Source: JACCXG01 sp963785755 (GTDB taxonomy: Bacteria > Acidobacteriota > Vicinamibacteria > Vicinamibacterales > 2-12-FULL-66-21). Taken from it: 64,000 bases of DNA. The stretch spans positions 124,001 through 188,000 of the forward strand of contig CAWAXG010000040.1 of assembly GCA_963785755.1 (NCBI GenBank), written 5' to 3'. Positions 48,146 to 57,907 of this stretch are shown here, piece after piece. The notes under the pieces are model-generated. The model did not search any database, was not told the DNA's origin, and was given only the letters and a program-made list of their open reading frames with translations. Made by a program: the position numbers and the translations under genes. How positions within the stretch are numbered: position 1 is the stretch's first letter; every line of letters starts with the position of its first letter.

Positions 48146-48876
48146 AGCGTCAGCGAGCAGGGCGCGGCAGTCTCCACCGTCAACCGGCTGCCGGCTGGTA
48201 GATCGAGCGGGGTCTGGAGCCAGTAGGTTTCCTCGAACTCCTTTTCATAGTTCCTGACCCACGCGAGGATCTCGCGGCGCCCGTTCGGCAGGCTGGCGAT
48301 GAAGCCGGCCGACGTCTCTTCTGCGAGCCGCGGCGTGATGGCGAGAAGCCGTCCGGCAGGGAGGCGCGCGGCGCTGCAGGGCAGTGTCACGCTCTTCGGC
48401 GGCTTGCCGGCCGCTGGCCAAGTCGAAGCTCTGACCGTATCGATTTTCGCGGGCTCGGGGCCTCGCAGCGCACCACCGTCGACCCACGCCACGAACAGCG
48501 AGATCTCGAAGGCCGAGAGCGACGGATCGTTGGCGAACTGGCCGTAGCCCCTGGCCGCGTGCCATTTCGGCATCCGACGCGCCATCACTTCTTCGCGAAT
48601 CGCCTTCGCCCACGGCCGGGCATCGTCATAGGTCACGAGCGACATGGGGCCTTTGCCGTCTGGCGAGTGGCACCGTACGCACCGGGCATTCACGAGCCGG
48701 GCGATGTCGCCGTTCCACGTGACCTTGGTGCGAGGGGGATCGTGCGCCAATGGCGCGGCGCCCAGGAGACAGACGAGGAAGGTCGTGGCTGCGCCGAGCG
48801 CAGCCAGACACGATGCGTACGTCGATGTGGAAGACGTTCGTGACGTCCGCAGAAACGAGAGCACGCGGTGCCGCAT
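48130..48876 (-). CDS. Exported heme-c protein, short paralog
   Basis: A 248-residue exported protein with the heme-c motif CVRCH in NARCVRCHSPDGKGPMSLVT and the block YDDARPWAKAIREEVMARRM, which matches the N-terminal part of the two larger paralogs upstream. It lacks their monooxygenase-like domain; the C-terminal 120 residues are different (beta-rich, ending SLTLHLGS). The start is uncertain: several codons precede the hydrophobic segment CLAALGAATTFLVCLLGAAP. Confidence 0.8.
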   Translation of the reverse strand: MRHRVLSFLRTSRTSSTSTYASCLAALGAATTFLVCLLGAAPLAHDPPRTKVTWNGDIARLVNARCVRCHSPDGKGPMSLVTYDDARPWAKAIREEVMARRMPKWHAARGYGQFANDPSLSAFEISLFVAWVDGGALRGPEPAKIDTVRASTWPAAGKPPKSVTLPCSAARLPAGRLLAITPRLAEETSAGFIASLPNGRREILAWVRNYEKEFEETYWLQTPLDLPAGSRLTVETAAPCSLTLHLGS

Positions 48877-48902
48877 CCGGATTCGCTGCTCCGCGCGGAG
48901 GC

Positions 48903-50272
48903 TTACTGTCCGCCGCTGGCCGTGATCACCGTCCCCGGCCGGACCCCGTCAATCGAAAAGACGATCGAGGAGAACATCATCTCTTCCCACGTTTGATCGC
49001 CCCAGGTGACTTCGGCTTTCGGGTCGGGGTTGGAACGATTCGCCGGAGAGTTGTCGTAGTGAGCGATGGCCCGGATCTTCGAACCTTTCGCGAGCTTCAG
49101 CGGCGTCGCAAAGATGTACAGAGGTCTGCCAGTTGAAATCGTTACTTGGGCACCGAGAGGATCACTTCGGTGCGGCCATCGGGATGAATGACCGAGTCCT
49201 CCCATTTCTTCCCGCGCAGGTGAGTGTGCGGCAGGATCTGGCGCAAAGTGACATCCTGGGTCGCTGTCATCTCCGCGGCGATCGAATAATCGGATGCGCC
49301 TGGAGGAATGCGCAGGCTGCCGTTGGCGAGCGCGGTGATGCGCAGTTCCTCGGTCGGCGGCGCCGCGGCGAACTTCATGCCGACGCGCGTCCGGTCGACC
49401 TGGGCTTCGCCGGTGGACGTGTAGTGCATCTGCAGGACGATGGTGGAACCTGCGCGAAGAAGGATTGCGGTGTCCGGTTCATAGACCGAGGCGCTCGTAC
49501 CTGGCGCGAATCCGCCAATCGACGCGCCGAGTGTTCGCGGCGCCGGATAGAGACTCACCCCGCGCGCGCGCTTCTGCCCCTCGGGTTCCTTGGGCCCGCC
49601 AGTCTGACCGGCGGGCACGGCCATGCCCTCCGCCGCACGGAACGCCGCGGGCCGGCGCTCCGGCGCAGGCGGCCGTGCGTAGGCGATGACGTGATGCACG
49701 ACCTCGCGATTGCCCGGCCGCACTTCGAACGCCTGAACCCAGCGATCCTCGGTGAGGTTCGTCGGGATTTCGATGTATTCGTATTCGACGAACCCGTCAG
49801 CCGGGACCCGATACTCAACGGGCATCGCGAGCACGAGATCGGGCTCGCCGATGGTCCAGCCGTCGGTGTATTTCGGCGCCGGCGGCAAATCGTTCGGGTT
49901 GCCGCGCGGCGCGCCGCCGTTGGCCCACCGGACGATCAGATCCCGCTGCTCGTCCGTCAACCGGCGCTCGTTCTTGAAGTGGCCGACCTTCGGATCCGCG
50001 TGCCAGGGAGGCATGACCCCGGCGCCGACCTCGTCGCGCATCGCCTTGGCCCAGGGCCGCGCGTCTTCGTAGCTGAGGAGCGACATCGGCGCGATTTCGC
50101 CCGGCCGGTGGCAGGTCGTGCAGTTGGCGTAGAGGATCGGGGCGATGTCCCGGTTGAACGTCGGCACGTCCGCCGCTTTCGGCCTGGCCGCATACTGCCC
50201 GCCGGCGTGCAGCGAAACGCCGACCATCGAGACGACGCCGATGACCCCGAAGACGATTGCCCGCTTTGTCAT
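48903..50272 (-). pseudogene. Exported heme-c protein with PHM-like copper domain, two indels near the end
   Basis: From ATG 50272 (MTKRAIVFGVIGVVSMVGVS) the product has CTTCH in ILYANCTTCHRPGEIAPMSL and then a domain resembling copper type II ascorbate-dependent monooxygenases, with REVVHHVIAYARP, TIVLQMHYTSTGEA and LPHTHLRGKKWED. The frame stops at 49142 after VILSVPK. Removing an extra A near 49143 gives YDFNWQT, and an extra T at 49122 restores LYIFATPLKLAKGSKIRAIA, ending at 48903. The paralog at 50390 has RYDFNWQTYYLF at that point, which fixes the alignment. Corrected length is about 456 residues. Confidence 0.88.
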
Positions 50273-50297
50273 ATCGCTCCTTAGCGCTACCAATTTT

Positions 50298-50364
50298 GTG
50301 GCTTCCGCTTTCAGGCGGAAGGGTGCGTGCGCTGGTGAATCTTCCGCCTGAAGGCGGAAGCCAC
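50298..50364. repeat. REP-like 24-bp inverted repeat
   Basis: Arms 50298-50321 and 50341-50364 are 24 bp each, inverted, with one mismatch, around a 19-nt loop. Each arm is also imperfectly palindromic (CTTCCGCC-TGAA-GGCGGAAG in the right arm). It sits between two heme-c paralogs on the minus strand. Confidence 0.85.
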
Positions 50365-50389
50365 GCGCCCGATCATTGCGACGATTCGC

Positions 50390-51722
50390 TCACTTCGCCG
50401 TCATCGGCGTCGGGGCCTGCGATGGACTGAAGAGGATGCCGGTGTATTGCATCTCCTCCCACGTCTGATCGCCCCACTTCACATCGACCTTGGGATCGGG
50501 ATTCGATTTGTTGGCTGCCGAGTTGTCGTACCACGCCGTCGACACGAGCTTGGCGCCCTTCGGGATCTGCAGCGGCTCCCTGAACAGATAGTAGGTCTGC
50601 CAGTTGAAGTCGTACCGTGGCACTGACAGGATGGTCTTCGTCTCGCCGCCGGGCAGCACGAGCTTGTACTCCCACTTCTTGCCGCGCAGGTGCGTGTGTG
50701 GGAACAGCCCCCACACCGTCGTGTCCTGCACGAACTGCACGTCCGTGCTGACCTGGACGTCGTTCGCACCGGCCGGAAGGGTGAAGACCGCATTCACGAA
50801 CTGGCCGGCCCGCACCTCGCGCGGCGACGGTTCCGTCGCGAACACGAGGCCGACCTTGGTTCGATCGTCCGCCTCTTCGCCGACGGCCGTGTAGTGCATC
50901 TGGAGCTCGATGATCCCGCCGGGCTCCAACCTGAACGCAGTACCCGCCGGCGCGACCTGCGGGTTCGTTCCCGGTGCATAGGTGGCAACGAGGCGCGCCG
51001 GCATGCCCGTCAGATCCGTCCGCCGCGGCCGCTGACGCTTGACGACGCCGCGGTCCGGAAACACCGACGTCTCTTTGTTCGGCTGCATCGCCGGGCTGTT
51101 CGTCGTGTCCGGTTTGGCACGGTAGTAGACCAGCACGTGGTGCACGACCGAGCGGTTGCCCGGGCGCACTTCGATCGCCTTGATCCACTTGGGTTCCGTG
51201 AAGTTGGTCGGCAGGTAGAACCACTCGGTACTCGATGATGCCATCCGCGGGGATCTTGAAGCTCTCCGGCATCTCGAGAACCACATCCGGTTTGCCGACG
51301 GCCCACCCGTCCACGAAGGAGGGCGGCGCCGGCAGATCCTTCTCATCGCCTCGCGGGGCACCACCGTTGGCCCACGCCACCAGCGTCTCGCGATCGCCAT
51401 CGCTCAGGATGCGTTCGTTGTGGAAGGTCCCCTTCGGCGCATCCGTGTGCCAGGGTGGCATGTTGCGATCGCTGACCTCGTCGCGGATGGCCTTGGCCCA
51501 GGGGCGGGCGTCCTCATACGTCATCAGTGACATCGGAGCGATCTCCCCGTCCCGATGGCAGCCGACGCAGTTCTTGTAAAGGATGGGGGCCACGTCCTTG
51601 TTGAAGGTGGGCACGTTCTTCCCAGGCGTCCGTCGGGACGCGTACTGGCCCTCCGTGGACACCGAGGCCAGGGTTCCCAACCACAGCAATGACACAGCCA
51701 GCACACACGTTTTGACGCGCAT
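50390..51722 (-). pseudogene. Exported heme-c protein with PHM-like copper domain, one indel
   Basis: Paralog of the gene at 48903 with a signal peptide (MRVKTCVLAVSLLWLGTLAS), heme motif CVGCH in YKNCVGCHRDGEIAPMSLMT, and the copper-monooxygenase-like half (SVVHHVLVYYRAK, IIELQMHYTAVGEEADDRTK, LFPHTHLRGKKWEYKLVLPG). The frame breaks after ADGIIEY, where an extra C at 51227-51228 must be dropped to read EWFYLPTNFTEPKWIKAIEV. Corrected length is about 443 residues. The protein probably binds heme c and copper outside the cytoplasm. Confidence 0.88.
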
Positions 51723-51838
51723 CGCGGTCCTCAAGGGCAGTAGACGCAGCATGCTTGTTCGGGTTCCCGGGCCAACTCTCGAAGTAGGGAGGCCAGATTG
51801 TACGTTAACGACGGGTTTTCGAGGCCGTCTTCCCGCCC

Positions 51839-54232
51839 ATGACCGAGCTTTTCCTGGAGATTCGCCACGCCCTGCGTCTGGTGCGGCGGGCGCCCGCCAT
51901 GGCGGCCGTGATCATCGGGTCGCTGACCCTGGGCATCGGGGCCAATACGACGGTCTTTTCCTTCGTCAACGCGATCCAGTTCAAGCCGCTGCCGTTTGCC
52001 GATGAAGCGACGCTGGTCGATGTGAGCGAATGGAGCGCAACCGAGCTCTGCGCCGGCTGCGGAGTGGGTACTTCTCTGCCGTCGTTCCTCGAATGGCGTG
52101 AACGCGCCCGGTCGTTCGCCGCCATGGAGGCCTACAAGGAACAGTCCTTCGTCGTCTCGGGGGCCGGGGAAGCCGAGCGCACCGGCGGTGCGCTCGCGAC
52201 GTCTGGACTCCATTCGATGATCGGCGTGCAGCCAATCGTCGGGCGGTCCTTCAGACCCGACGATGACGTGCCTGGTGCAGCGCCGGTCGTCCTCATCAGT
52301 CATCGATTGTGGGCTCGACGGATGGACTCGCGCGCGGACGTCGTCGGTTCGCCGCTGAAAGTCGACGGCGTACTCCGGACCATCGTCGGGGTCATGCCGC
52401 AGGGGTTCGCCTTTCCGGAGTTCGCGCAGCTCTGGATCCCGGTGCAGCAGGCGAGCGCCGGGTGGCGGCGGGACGATCGGACGCTTGCGGTCGTCGCTCG
52501 ACTGCGCCCTGGAACGACCATCGAGACGGCCCGTGCGGAAATGCGAGCGACCGCCGCTGCTCAGGAGCTCGCTCATCCGTCGACCAACGCACGATGGATT
52601 GCGCAGGTCACGTCCCTTCGCGAGGACCTGACGGAGGAGACGGCGCAGGCGTCGCTGGTCTTTCTGGCGGCTGTGGGATTCGTGCTTCTGATCGCCTGCG
52701 CCAATGTCGCCAATCTTCTGCTCGCGCGGGCGGTCGAACGGCGCCGCGAGATTGCGATCCGGCTGGCCCTGGGTGCGAGCCGGGCGCGGATCGCGCGGCT
52801 GGTCTGGACCGAGAGTCTCGTCCTCTCGACCGTGGGCGGCATTCTCGGAATGCTGCTCGCCTGGTGGGCGTCGAGCTGGCTCGTGTCCTCCTTCGAGGTA
52901 GAGGCCCCGTACTGGATCGAGTTCGGGATCGACCGGAGGGTGCCGGTGTTCTGCCTCGGCGTGACGCTTGCGACCGCCGTAATCTGCGGACTGGCGCCGG
53001 CTGTGCAGGCGTCGAGGCGCGACGTGCGGGCAACGCTCCAGGATGGCGTCAATGCATCGACGGGCCTGAAGGGTCGCTTCCGTCACGCGCTGGTCGTGTT
53101 GCAGCTCGCGCTTGCGCTCGTGCTGCTCGCAGGCGCCGGGTTGATGATCCGGACGGTTCTGCGCACCTACCAGTTCGATGTCGGATACGACCCGTCGCGC
53201 GTGCTGGTCGGAGACATCACGCTGAACGAGGCGCGATATGACTCTCCTCGGGCCATCCACGCCTTCGCGACGTCGCTCGTCGAGTCGGTGGAAAGGATCC
53301 CGTCCGTTCGCGCGGCCGTCTCGCGATCGATCTTCTTCGCCGGATTCGGCGGACAGCCTCAGCGGCTCATGGTCGACGGAATCGGAGAGGCCGAAGCTGG
53401 CGCCTCTCCGGGCTTCTATCACGCCGTGACGCCGGGGTACTTCGCCACGCTCGGTGTCGCGCTGCTCGAGGGACGCGACTTCACCACGGCCGACCTCGGC
53501 CAGGTCGTCATCGTCAATCGCGAGCTCGCTGAGCGGATCTGGGGCACGCGCAGTCCGGTCGGCGCGCGCATCCGGTTCGGCACCGAGCGGCCCTGGCTGA
53601 CTGTCGTCGGTGTCGTGGCGAATTTCGGCGGCAGCCCGATCGCCGGACGGCGCTCGGCGTTTGCCTACGTGCCGTTCGCCGGGAACGAGGGAACCTCTCT
53701 CTCGATTTCGGTCCGCGGTCCCGGTGAGGTCAGCGCTCTCGGGCCGGAAGTGCGTGCGGCCGCTGCCCGCCTCGATCCCGACGTGCCGATCGAAGATCTG
53801 ATGACCGCGGCCACGATGCTCGACCGATGGGTGGCGCCGGCTCGATTCGTCGCGCTGTTGCTGCTTTCACTGTCGGCCGTCGCGGTTCTGCTCGCCTGTC
53901 TCGGCACGTATGGCGTGATGGCGTACGGCGTGGCGCAGCGCACGCGCGAGATCGGCATCCGCATCGCGCTCGGCGCCCGCTCGCATCACATCCGGCAGCT
54001 GCTCGTCGGCACCGGTCTCCGGCTTATTCTTGCCGGGCTCGGTCTCGGCCTGCTCCTCGCGTGGATCTGCACGCGCGCGCTCACGGGCATCATCGCAGGC
54101 ACCAGTCCAACCGATCCCCTCGTCTTCATCAGTGTGGCTCTCACACTCGGCGCTGTCGGACTGGCCGCCAGCTGGATCCCGTCGCGCCGCGCGCTCAGGA
54201 TCGATCCGACTATCGCCTTGAGGGCTGAATAA
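51839..54232 (+). CDS. ABC transporter permease of the MacB/ADOP type
   Basis: A 797-residue permease with two FtsX-type halves. Features are LRLVRRAPAMAAVIIGSLTL and GIGANTTVFSFVNAIQFKPL at the N-terminus (the ADOP signature), MacB-PCD extracytoplasmic segments, the central cluster CANVANLLLARAVERRREIA and RLALGASRARIARLVWTESL, and a C-terminal repeat REIGIRIALGARSHHIRQLL. No ABC ATPase gene lies nearby, as is typical of these orphan acidobacterial permeases. It is divergent from the heme-c genes. Confidence 0.92.
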   Translation: MTELFLEIRHALRLVRRAPAMAAVIIGSLTLGIGANTTVFSFVNAIQFKPLPFADEATLVDVSEWSATELCAGCGVGTSLPSFLEWRERARSFAAMEAYKEQSFVVSGAGEAERTGGALATSGLHSMIGVQPIVGRSFRPDDDVPGAAPVVLISHRLWARRMDSRADVVGSPLKVDGVLRTIVGVMPQGFAFPEFAQLWIPVQQASAGWRRDDRTLAVVARLRPGTTIETARAEMRATAAAQELAHPSTNARWIAQVTSLREDLTEETAQASLVFLAAVGFVLLIACANVANLLLARAVERRREIAIRLALGASRARIARLVWTESLVLSTVGGILGMLLAWWASSWLVSSFEVEAPYWIEFGIDRRVPVFCLGVTLATAVICGLAPAVQASRRDVRATLQDGVNASTGLKGRFRHALVVLQLALALVLLAGAGLMIRTVLRTYQFDVGYDPSRVLVGDITLNEARYDSPRAIHAFATSLVESVERIPSVRAAVSRSIFFAGFGGQPQRLMVDGIGEAEAGASPGFYHAVTPGYFATLGVALLEGRDFTTADLGQVVIVNRELAERIWGTRSPVGARIRFGTERPWLTVVGVVANFGGSPIAGRRSAFAYVPFAGNEGTSLSISVRGPGEVSALGPEVRAAAARLDPDVPIEDLMTAATMLDRWVAPARFVALLLLSLSAVAVLLACLGTYGVMAYGVAQRTREIGIRIALGARSHHIRQLLVGTGLRLILAGLGLGLLLAWICTRALTGIIAGTSPTDPLVFISVALTLGAVGLAASWIPSRRALRIDPTIALRAE

Positions 54233-54243
54233 GTGAGCGTCGG

Positions 54244-54282
54244 TCAACTCCCAACCTCCAACTCCCAACTCCCAAGGCGATA
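54244..54282. repeat. CCAACTCCCAA low-complexity repeat
   Basis: Three or four overlapping CAACTCCCAA/CAACCTCCAA units immediately after the permease stop. The reverse strand reads TTGGGAGTTGGGAGTTGGAG, close to the TTGGGAATTGGCGG sequence at 5848-5866. The rest of the 194-bp gap to 54427 shows nothing else. Confidence 0.6.
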
Positions 54283-54426
54283 GGTTCGAGACGGCTCGAA
54301 GAAAGTCGCACGGATATGCCTCATTAGTTCGGCGCTCACCTCTATGGTGCGAGCCGTGCACTTTCGGAAGTTGGCGAGTTGGGCGTAGATCCGTCGGAGG
54401 CGAGTTGCATGGAGTTGACGCTCTCT

Positions 54427-55446
54427 TTAGAGCGCCACCCGATGGCGTCCGCTGTGCAGGTAGTTCATCGTCTGCACGGTGAGGAGGATGATGAAATCGA
54501 GCTTGGCCTGTTCTTCGGGTTCGCGCAGGCGCAGGTTCAGCTCGTTCGCGCGCTTGATCATGTCTTCGATGACCTGGTCGATCGTGTATTGATACTCGCC
54601 GGTCCACTCCGCGACCATGCGGCGCGCGTCGCGACGGATGCGCGCGATGAATCGTGCGGCCTTCATCTGCTTCGCGTACTCGGGACTGCTCGAGAACAGC
54701 CGGTTGAGATCGCGATCGTAGAAGTGCGGGTGCAGCAGGCCGTAGTGACGCCGCTTGCGCGCATAGTGTGCGCCGACGGTCTTTTTCAAAGACTGAATCG
54801 GTTCGACCTTGCGGCGGCTTCGTACGAGCATCGGCTTGCCCGCCAGCTCGGTCATCAGGGTGTTCATGTACTCCAGCTTCTTGAGCGCCGGCCAGTCGGT
54901 GTAGCGCGTCCGCCAGTCCGCGTCCGGCGCCAGCCAGACCGCGAACGTCTCGGCGAAGTCCTCGTCCGGATGGCTCTGCGCGTACCAGCTGTCGAGATGC
55001 AGGACGTAGCTCTTGCTGTACGGCTTCGGCGTGTAGTAGTCCGGATACTGCATGTAGGAGGGGCCGAACACCCGCTGCCGGCGCAGCCGCATGCGCAGGC
55101 GGTACGCGTTGTCGACTGCGTGGCCCGCCTCGTGGCGCAGGATCTTCATGCACCAGGCCGGCGTGCCGCCCTCGACTTCCAGCATCTGGGTCCGCTCGAG
55201 CTTTTCGAGCCGAGGATGGGCGAGATAGAACGGAATCGCGACTCCGGGCACTCCATCCGGAGAGAACCACTCGGCTGACAGCCAGAAGTGCGGCTCGAAC
55301 GTCTGCAGGCCGCGCTCAGCGAGCTCGGCCTGAAGCTGGGCGATTCGCGGCTCCAGCGCGCTCCCTTCAATGGTCAGATTGAGGTCGCAGATGCGAAGGT
55401 CGAGGATTTTGTCATCCGGCCAGGAAGCCCATTCAGGTTCAGCCAC
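54427..55446 (-). CDS. Putative zinc-binding metallopeptidase
   Basis: A 339-residue cytoplasmic protein with a gluzincin-like motif MKILRHEAGHAVDNAYRLRM (HExxH form HEAGH) and a downstream acidic helix DEDFAETFAVWLAPDADW that could supply the third zinc ligand. Aromatic- and Arg-rich stretches follow (HYARKRRHYGLLHPHFYDRD). I recognise it as the uncharacterised zinc-metallopeptidase family with no known substrate. Confidence 0.78.
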   Translation of the reverse strand: MAEPEWASWPDDKILDLRICDLNLTIEGSALEPRIAQLQAELAERGLQTFEPHFWLSAEWFSPDGVPGVAIPFYLAHPRLEKLERTQMLEVEGGTPAWCMKILRHEAGHAVDNAYRLRMRLRRQRVFGPSYMQYPDYYTPKPYSKSYVLHLDSWYAQSHPDEDFAETFAVWLAPDADWRTRYTDWPALKKLEYMNTLMTELAGKPMLVRSRRKVEPIQSLKKTVGAHYARKRRHYGLLHPHFYDRDLNRLFSSSPEYAKQMKAARFIARIRRDARRMVAEWTGEYQYTIDQVIEDMIKRANELNLRLREPEEQAKLDFIILLTVQTMNYLHSGRHRVAL

Positions 55447-55592
55447 GTGAGCGTCTCCAGCCCCACAGTGTAATGAAGCCTCGGCCGGGCCCCGCCGGCG
55501 AGCCGCGTTGGACGGTTCGCCGGCGCTGTGATATATCGTTCGCGCTGAGTAACTTACAGAATTTCTCCCGCACCTCCCCCAGAGGAGACCTT

Positions 55593-57750
55593 ATGCATGT
55601 GTTGTGTCGTCTCGCGCTCGCGGCTCTGATCGGCGCGTTCGCCGCTCCCGCCGCCGCGCAGAATCCGCAACAGCCGCAGGCCCAACCGCAGGAAAAGAAA
55701 CCCGAACAACCTGAACAGAAGCCTGAGGAGCCGCCGAAGTACGAAGAGACCGTCATCGTGAGCAGCTCGCGCATGGAGCAGCAGCTGATCGACTCGCCGG
55801 CCACGATGACGGTCATCACCGCCGCGACCATCGAGAACGCGCCCACGCGGAACTTTGCCGAGCTGCTGCGCTCGGTTCCCGGATTGAATCTGACGCAGGT
55901 CTCGGCTCGCGACATCAACGTCACGACGCGCGGCGCGACCGGCACGCTGGCGACCGGCCAGCTCGCGCTGCTCGACGGCCGGAGTCTGTATCAGGACTTT
56001 TTCGGCTTCGTCATGTGGGATTTCCTGCCGGTGAATCTCAACGAGATCAAGCAGATCGAAGTCATCCGCGGTCCGGCGTCAGCAGTCTGGGGAGCGAATG
56101 CCTACAACGGCGTGATCAACGTGCTCACGAAATCACCGCGCGAGATGCAGGGGACCAGCGTGACCTTTGGTCTCGGCTCGATGGAGCGCTCGACCGAGGG
56201 CAGCACGCTGGACGACGGCATGCTCCTCTATTTCAGCGGGACCCACGCACAGGCGATCAACGATCGGTGGGCGTTCAAGTTCTCCGCCGGCGGGTATTCG
56301 CAGGACTCGCTGCCCCGGCCGACCGGCGTCATCCCCGGCTCGCCCGGAACGACCTATCCGCCGTTCAACAATACCGGCACGACGCAGCCGAAAATCGACG
56401 GACGGATCGACGCGGATCTCGAGGACGGCAGCAAGTTGTCCTTCTCGGGCGGCTTCGCCGGGACCGAAGGCATCATGCACACGGGCATCGGTCCGTTCGA
56501 CATCAATACCGGCTCGCGCATGGGCTACGGGAAGGTGAATTACACGCGAAAGGCCCTGCGGGCGAGTTTCTTCACCAACATCCTGGACGGCGCGGCCAGG
56601 AACACGCTGACGCGGGACGTGAGCGGTCTCCCGATCACGTTCGACTTCAAGACCAACACCTACGATTTCGAGCTCAACAACGTGTCGACGGCCGCCAATC
56701 GCCACGTGATCAGCTACGGCGGGAATCTCCGCTTCAACAAGTTCGATCTGTCGCTGGCGCCCGACGGAGACGACCGCACCGAGTTCGGTGTGTTCGCCCA
56801 GGACGAGATCTTCCTGTCGTCGATGTTCCGCTGGACCATCGGTGCGCGCGTCGATCGTTTCGACTACATCGACGACTTCGTGCTGTCGCCGCGGACTACG
56901 TTCGTGATCAAGCCGCGCACCGATCAGGCCCTGCGGTTCTCGTACAGATCGCGCCTATCGCTCGCCGTCGGTGATCAACAATTTTCTTCAGGTCACGCTC
57001 GCCGAACCGATCAATCTCGGTGCCTTGGGACCGCCATTCGCGGGCCGCATCTATCCACTCCCGATTAGCTCGGTCGGCAATCCGGATCTGCAGGAACAGC
57101 TGGTCGACGCGTTCGAGGTCGGCTATACGGGCACGATCGGCGGGCGCACGCTGCTCTCCGCAGCGTTTTACGTGAACAAATCGAAGAACGATATCTTCTT
57201 CACGGAAGACACTTCCGCGCGCTACACGGCGACGAATCCGCCGCCTGGCTGGCCGCTGCCGCCCGCCGTCATCGCCCTGGTGCCGGGCGGAAGCTTTCCC
57301 GCCCGGTTCACGTATCTGAACTTCGGCAGGGTCACCCAGCGCGGGCTCGAGCTGGGCCTCGAGAGCAACATCAATCAATACTTCAGCGGATATGCGAATT
57401 ATTCGTGGCAAGGGGAGCCGGAACCGGAGGGCTTCGACATCAGCGAGCTCAACATTCCTCCTGAGAACCGTTTCAACGTCGGCGTGAGTCTTAACTACCG
57501 GCGCATTCTCGGGAACCTGTCGGTCAACTACTCGGGCGACGCGTTCTGGCAGGACGTCCTCGACGCCCGGTACCATGGCACGACCGAGTCCTACACGCTG
57601 GTGAACGGCGGCTTCGGCCTGAAATGGATGAACGACCAGCTCACGACGACGGTGAAGGTGATCAATCTGGGCAATCAGGACGTCCAGCAGCACGTGTTCG
57701 GCGACATCCTCAAGCGCCAGGTCATTGGCGAGGTGCGGGTGGGATTCTAG
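55593..57750 (+). pseudogene. TonB-dependent receptor, one indel in the barrel
   Basis: Outer-membrane TonB-dependent receptor. After the signal peptide (VLCRLALAALIGAFAAPAAA) and a Gln/Pro/Lys-rich linker comes the plug: ETVIVSSSRMEQQLIDSPAT, FAELLRSVPGLNLTQVSARD and IEVIRGPASAVWGANAYNGV. The barrel reads correctly to RTDQALRFSY; then AGAT at 56946-56949 must lose one base to give N-RAYRSPSVINNFLQVTLAE and the rest down to GEVRVGF with the terminal Phe at 57750. Corrected length is about 719 residues. The ribosome site GAGGAGA precedes ATG 55593. The substrate is unknown. Confidence 0.9.
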
Positions 57751-57754
57751 TCGG

Positions 57755-57905
57755 GACTCGGGACTCGGGCGGGTCTCCGGATCGGTGACGTGATCGGGGA
57801 TCGGGGATCACGGACTTGGGGCTGGGACAGGCGCTTGTGCTGATTCGGATCGGGATCTGGATTGGGATCCGGATCGGGATTCAGGATGAGGGATTAAGGA
57901 TCAGG
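57755..57905. repeat. GGGACTC and GATCGGGAT low-complexity repeats
   Basis: The 157-bp gap after the receptor begins with two GGGACTC units and continues with many GATCGGG/GATTGGG/GATCCGG variants. It shares GTGATCGGGGATCG with the reverse complement of the tract at 43735. Confidence 0.7.
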
Positions 57906-57907
57906 GA

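Noticed and set aside
53867..55270. 467-codon minus-strand frame across the end of the ADOP gene and the zinc peptidase
   Set aside because: Its sequence is Arg/Ala-rich and it includes the low-complexity TTGGGAG repeat; the peptidase in the neighbouring frame has HEAGH and a normal start.
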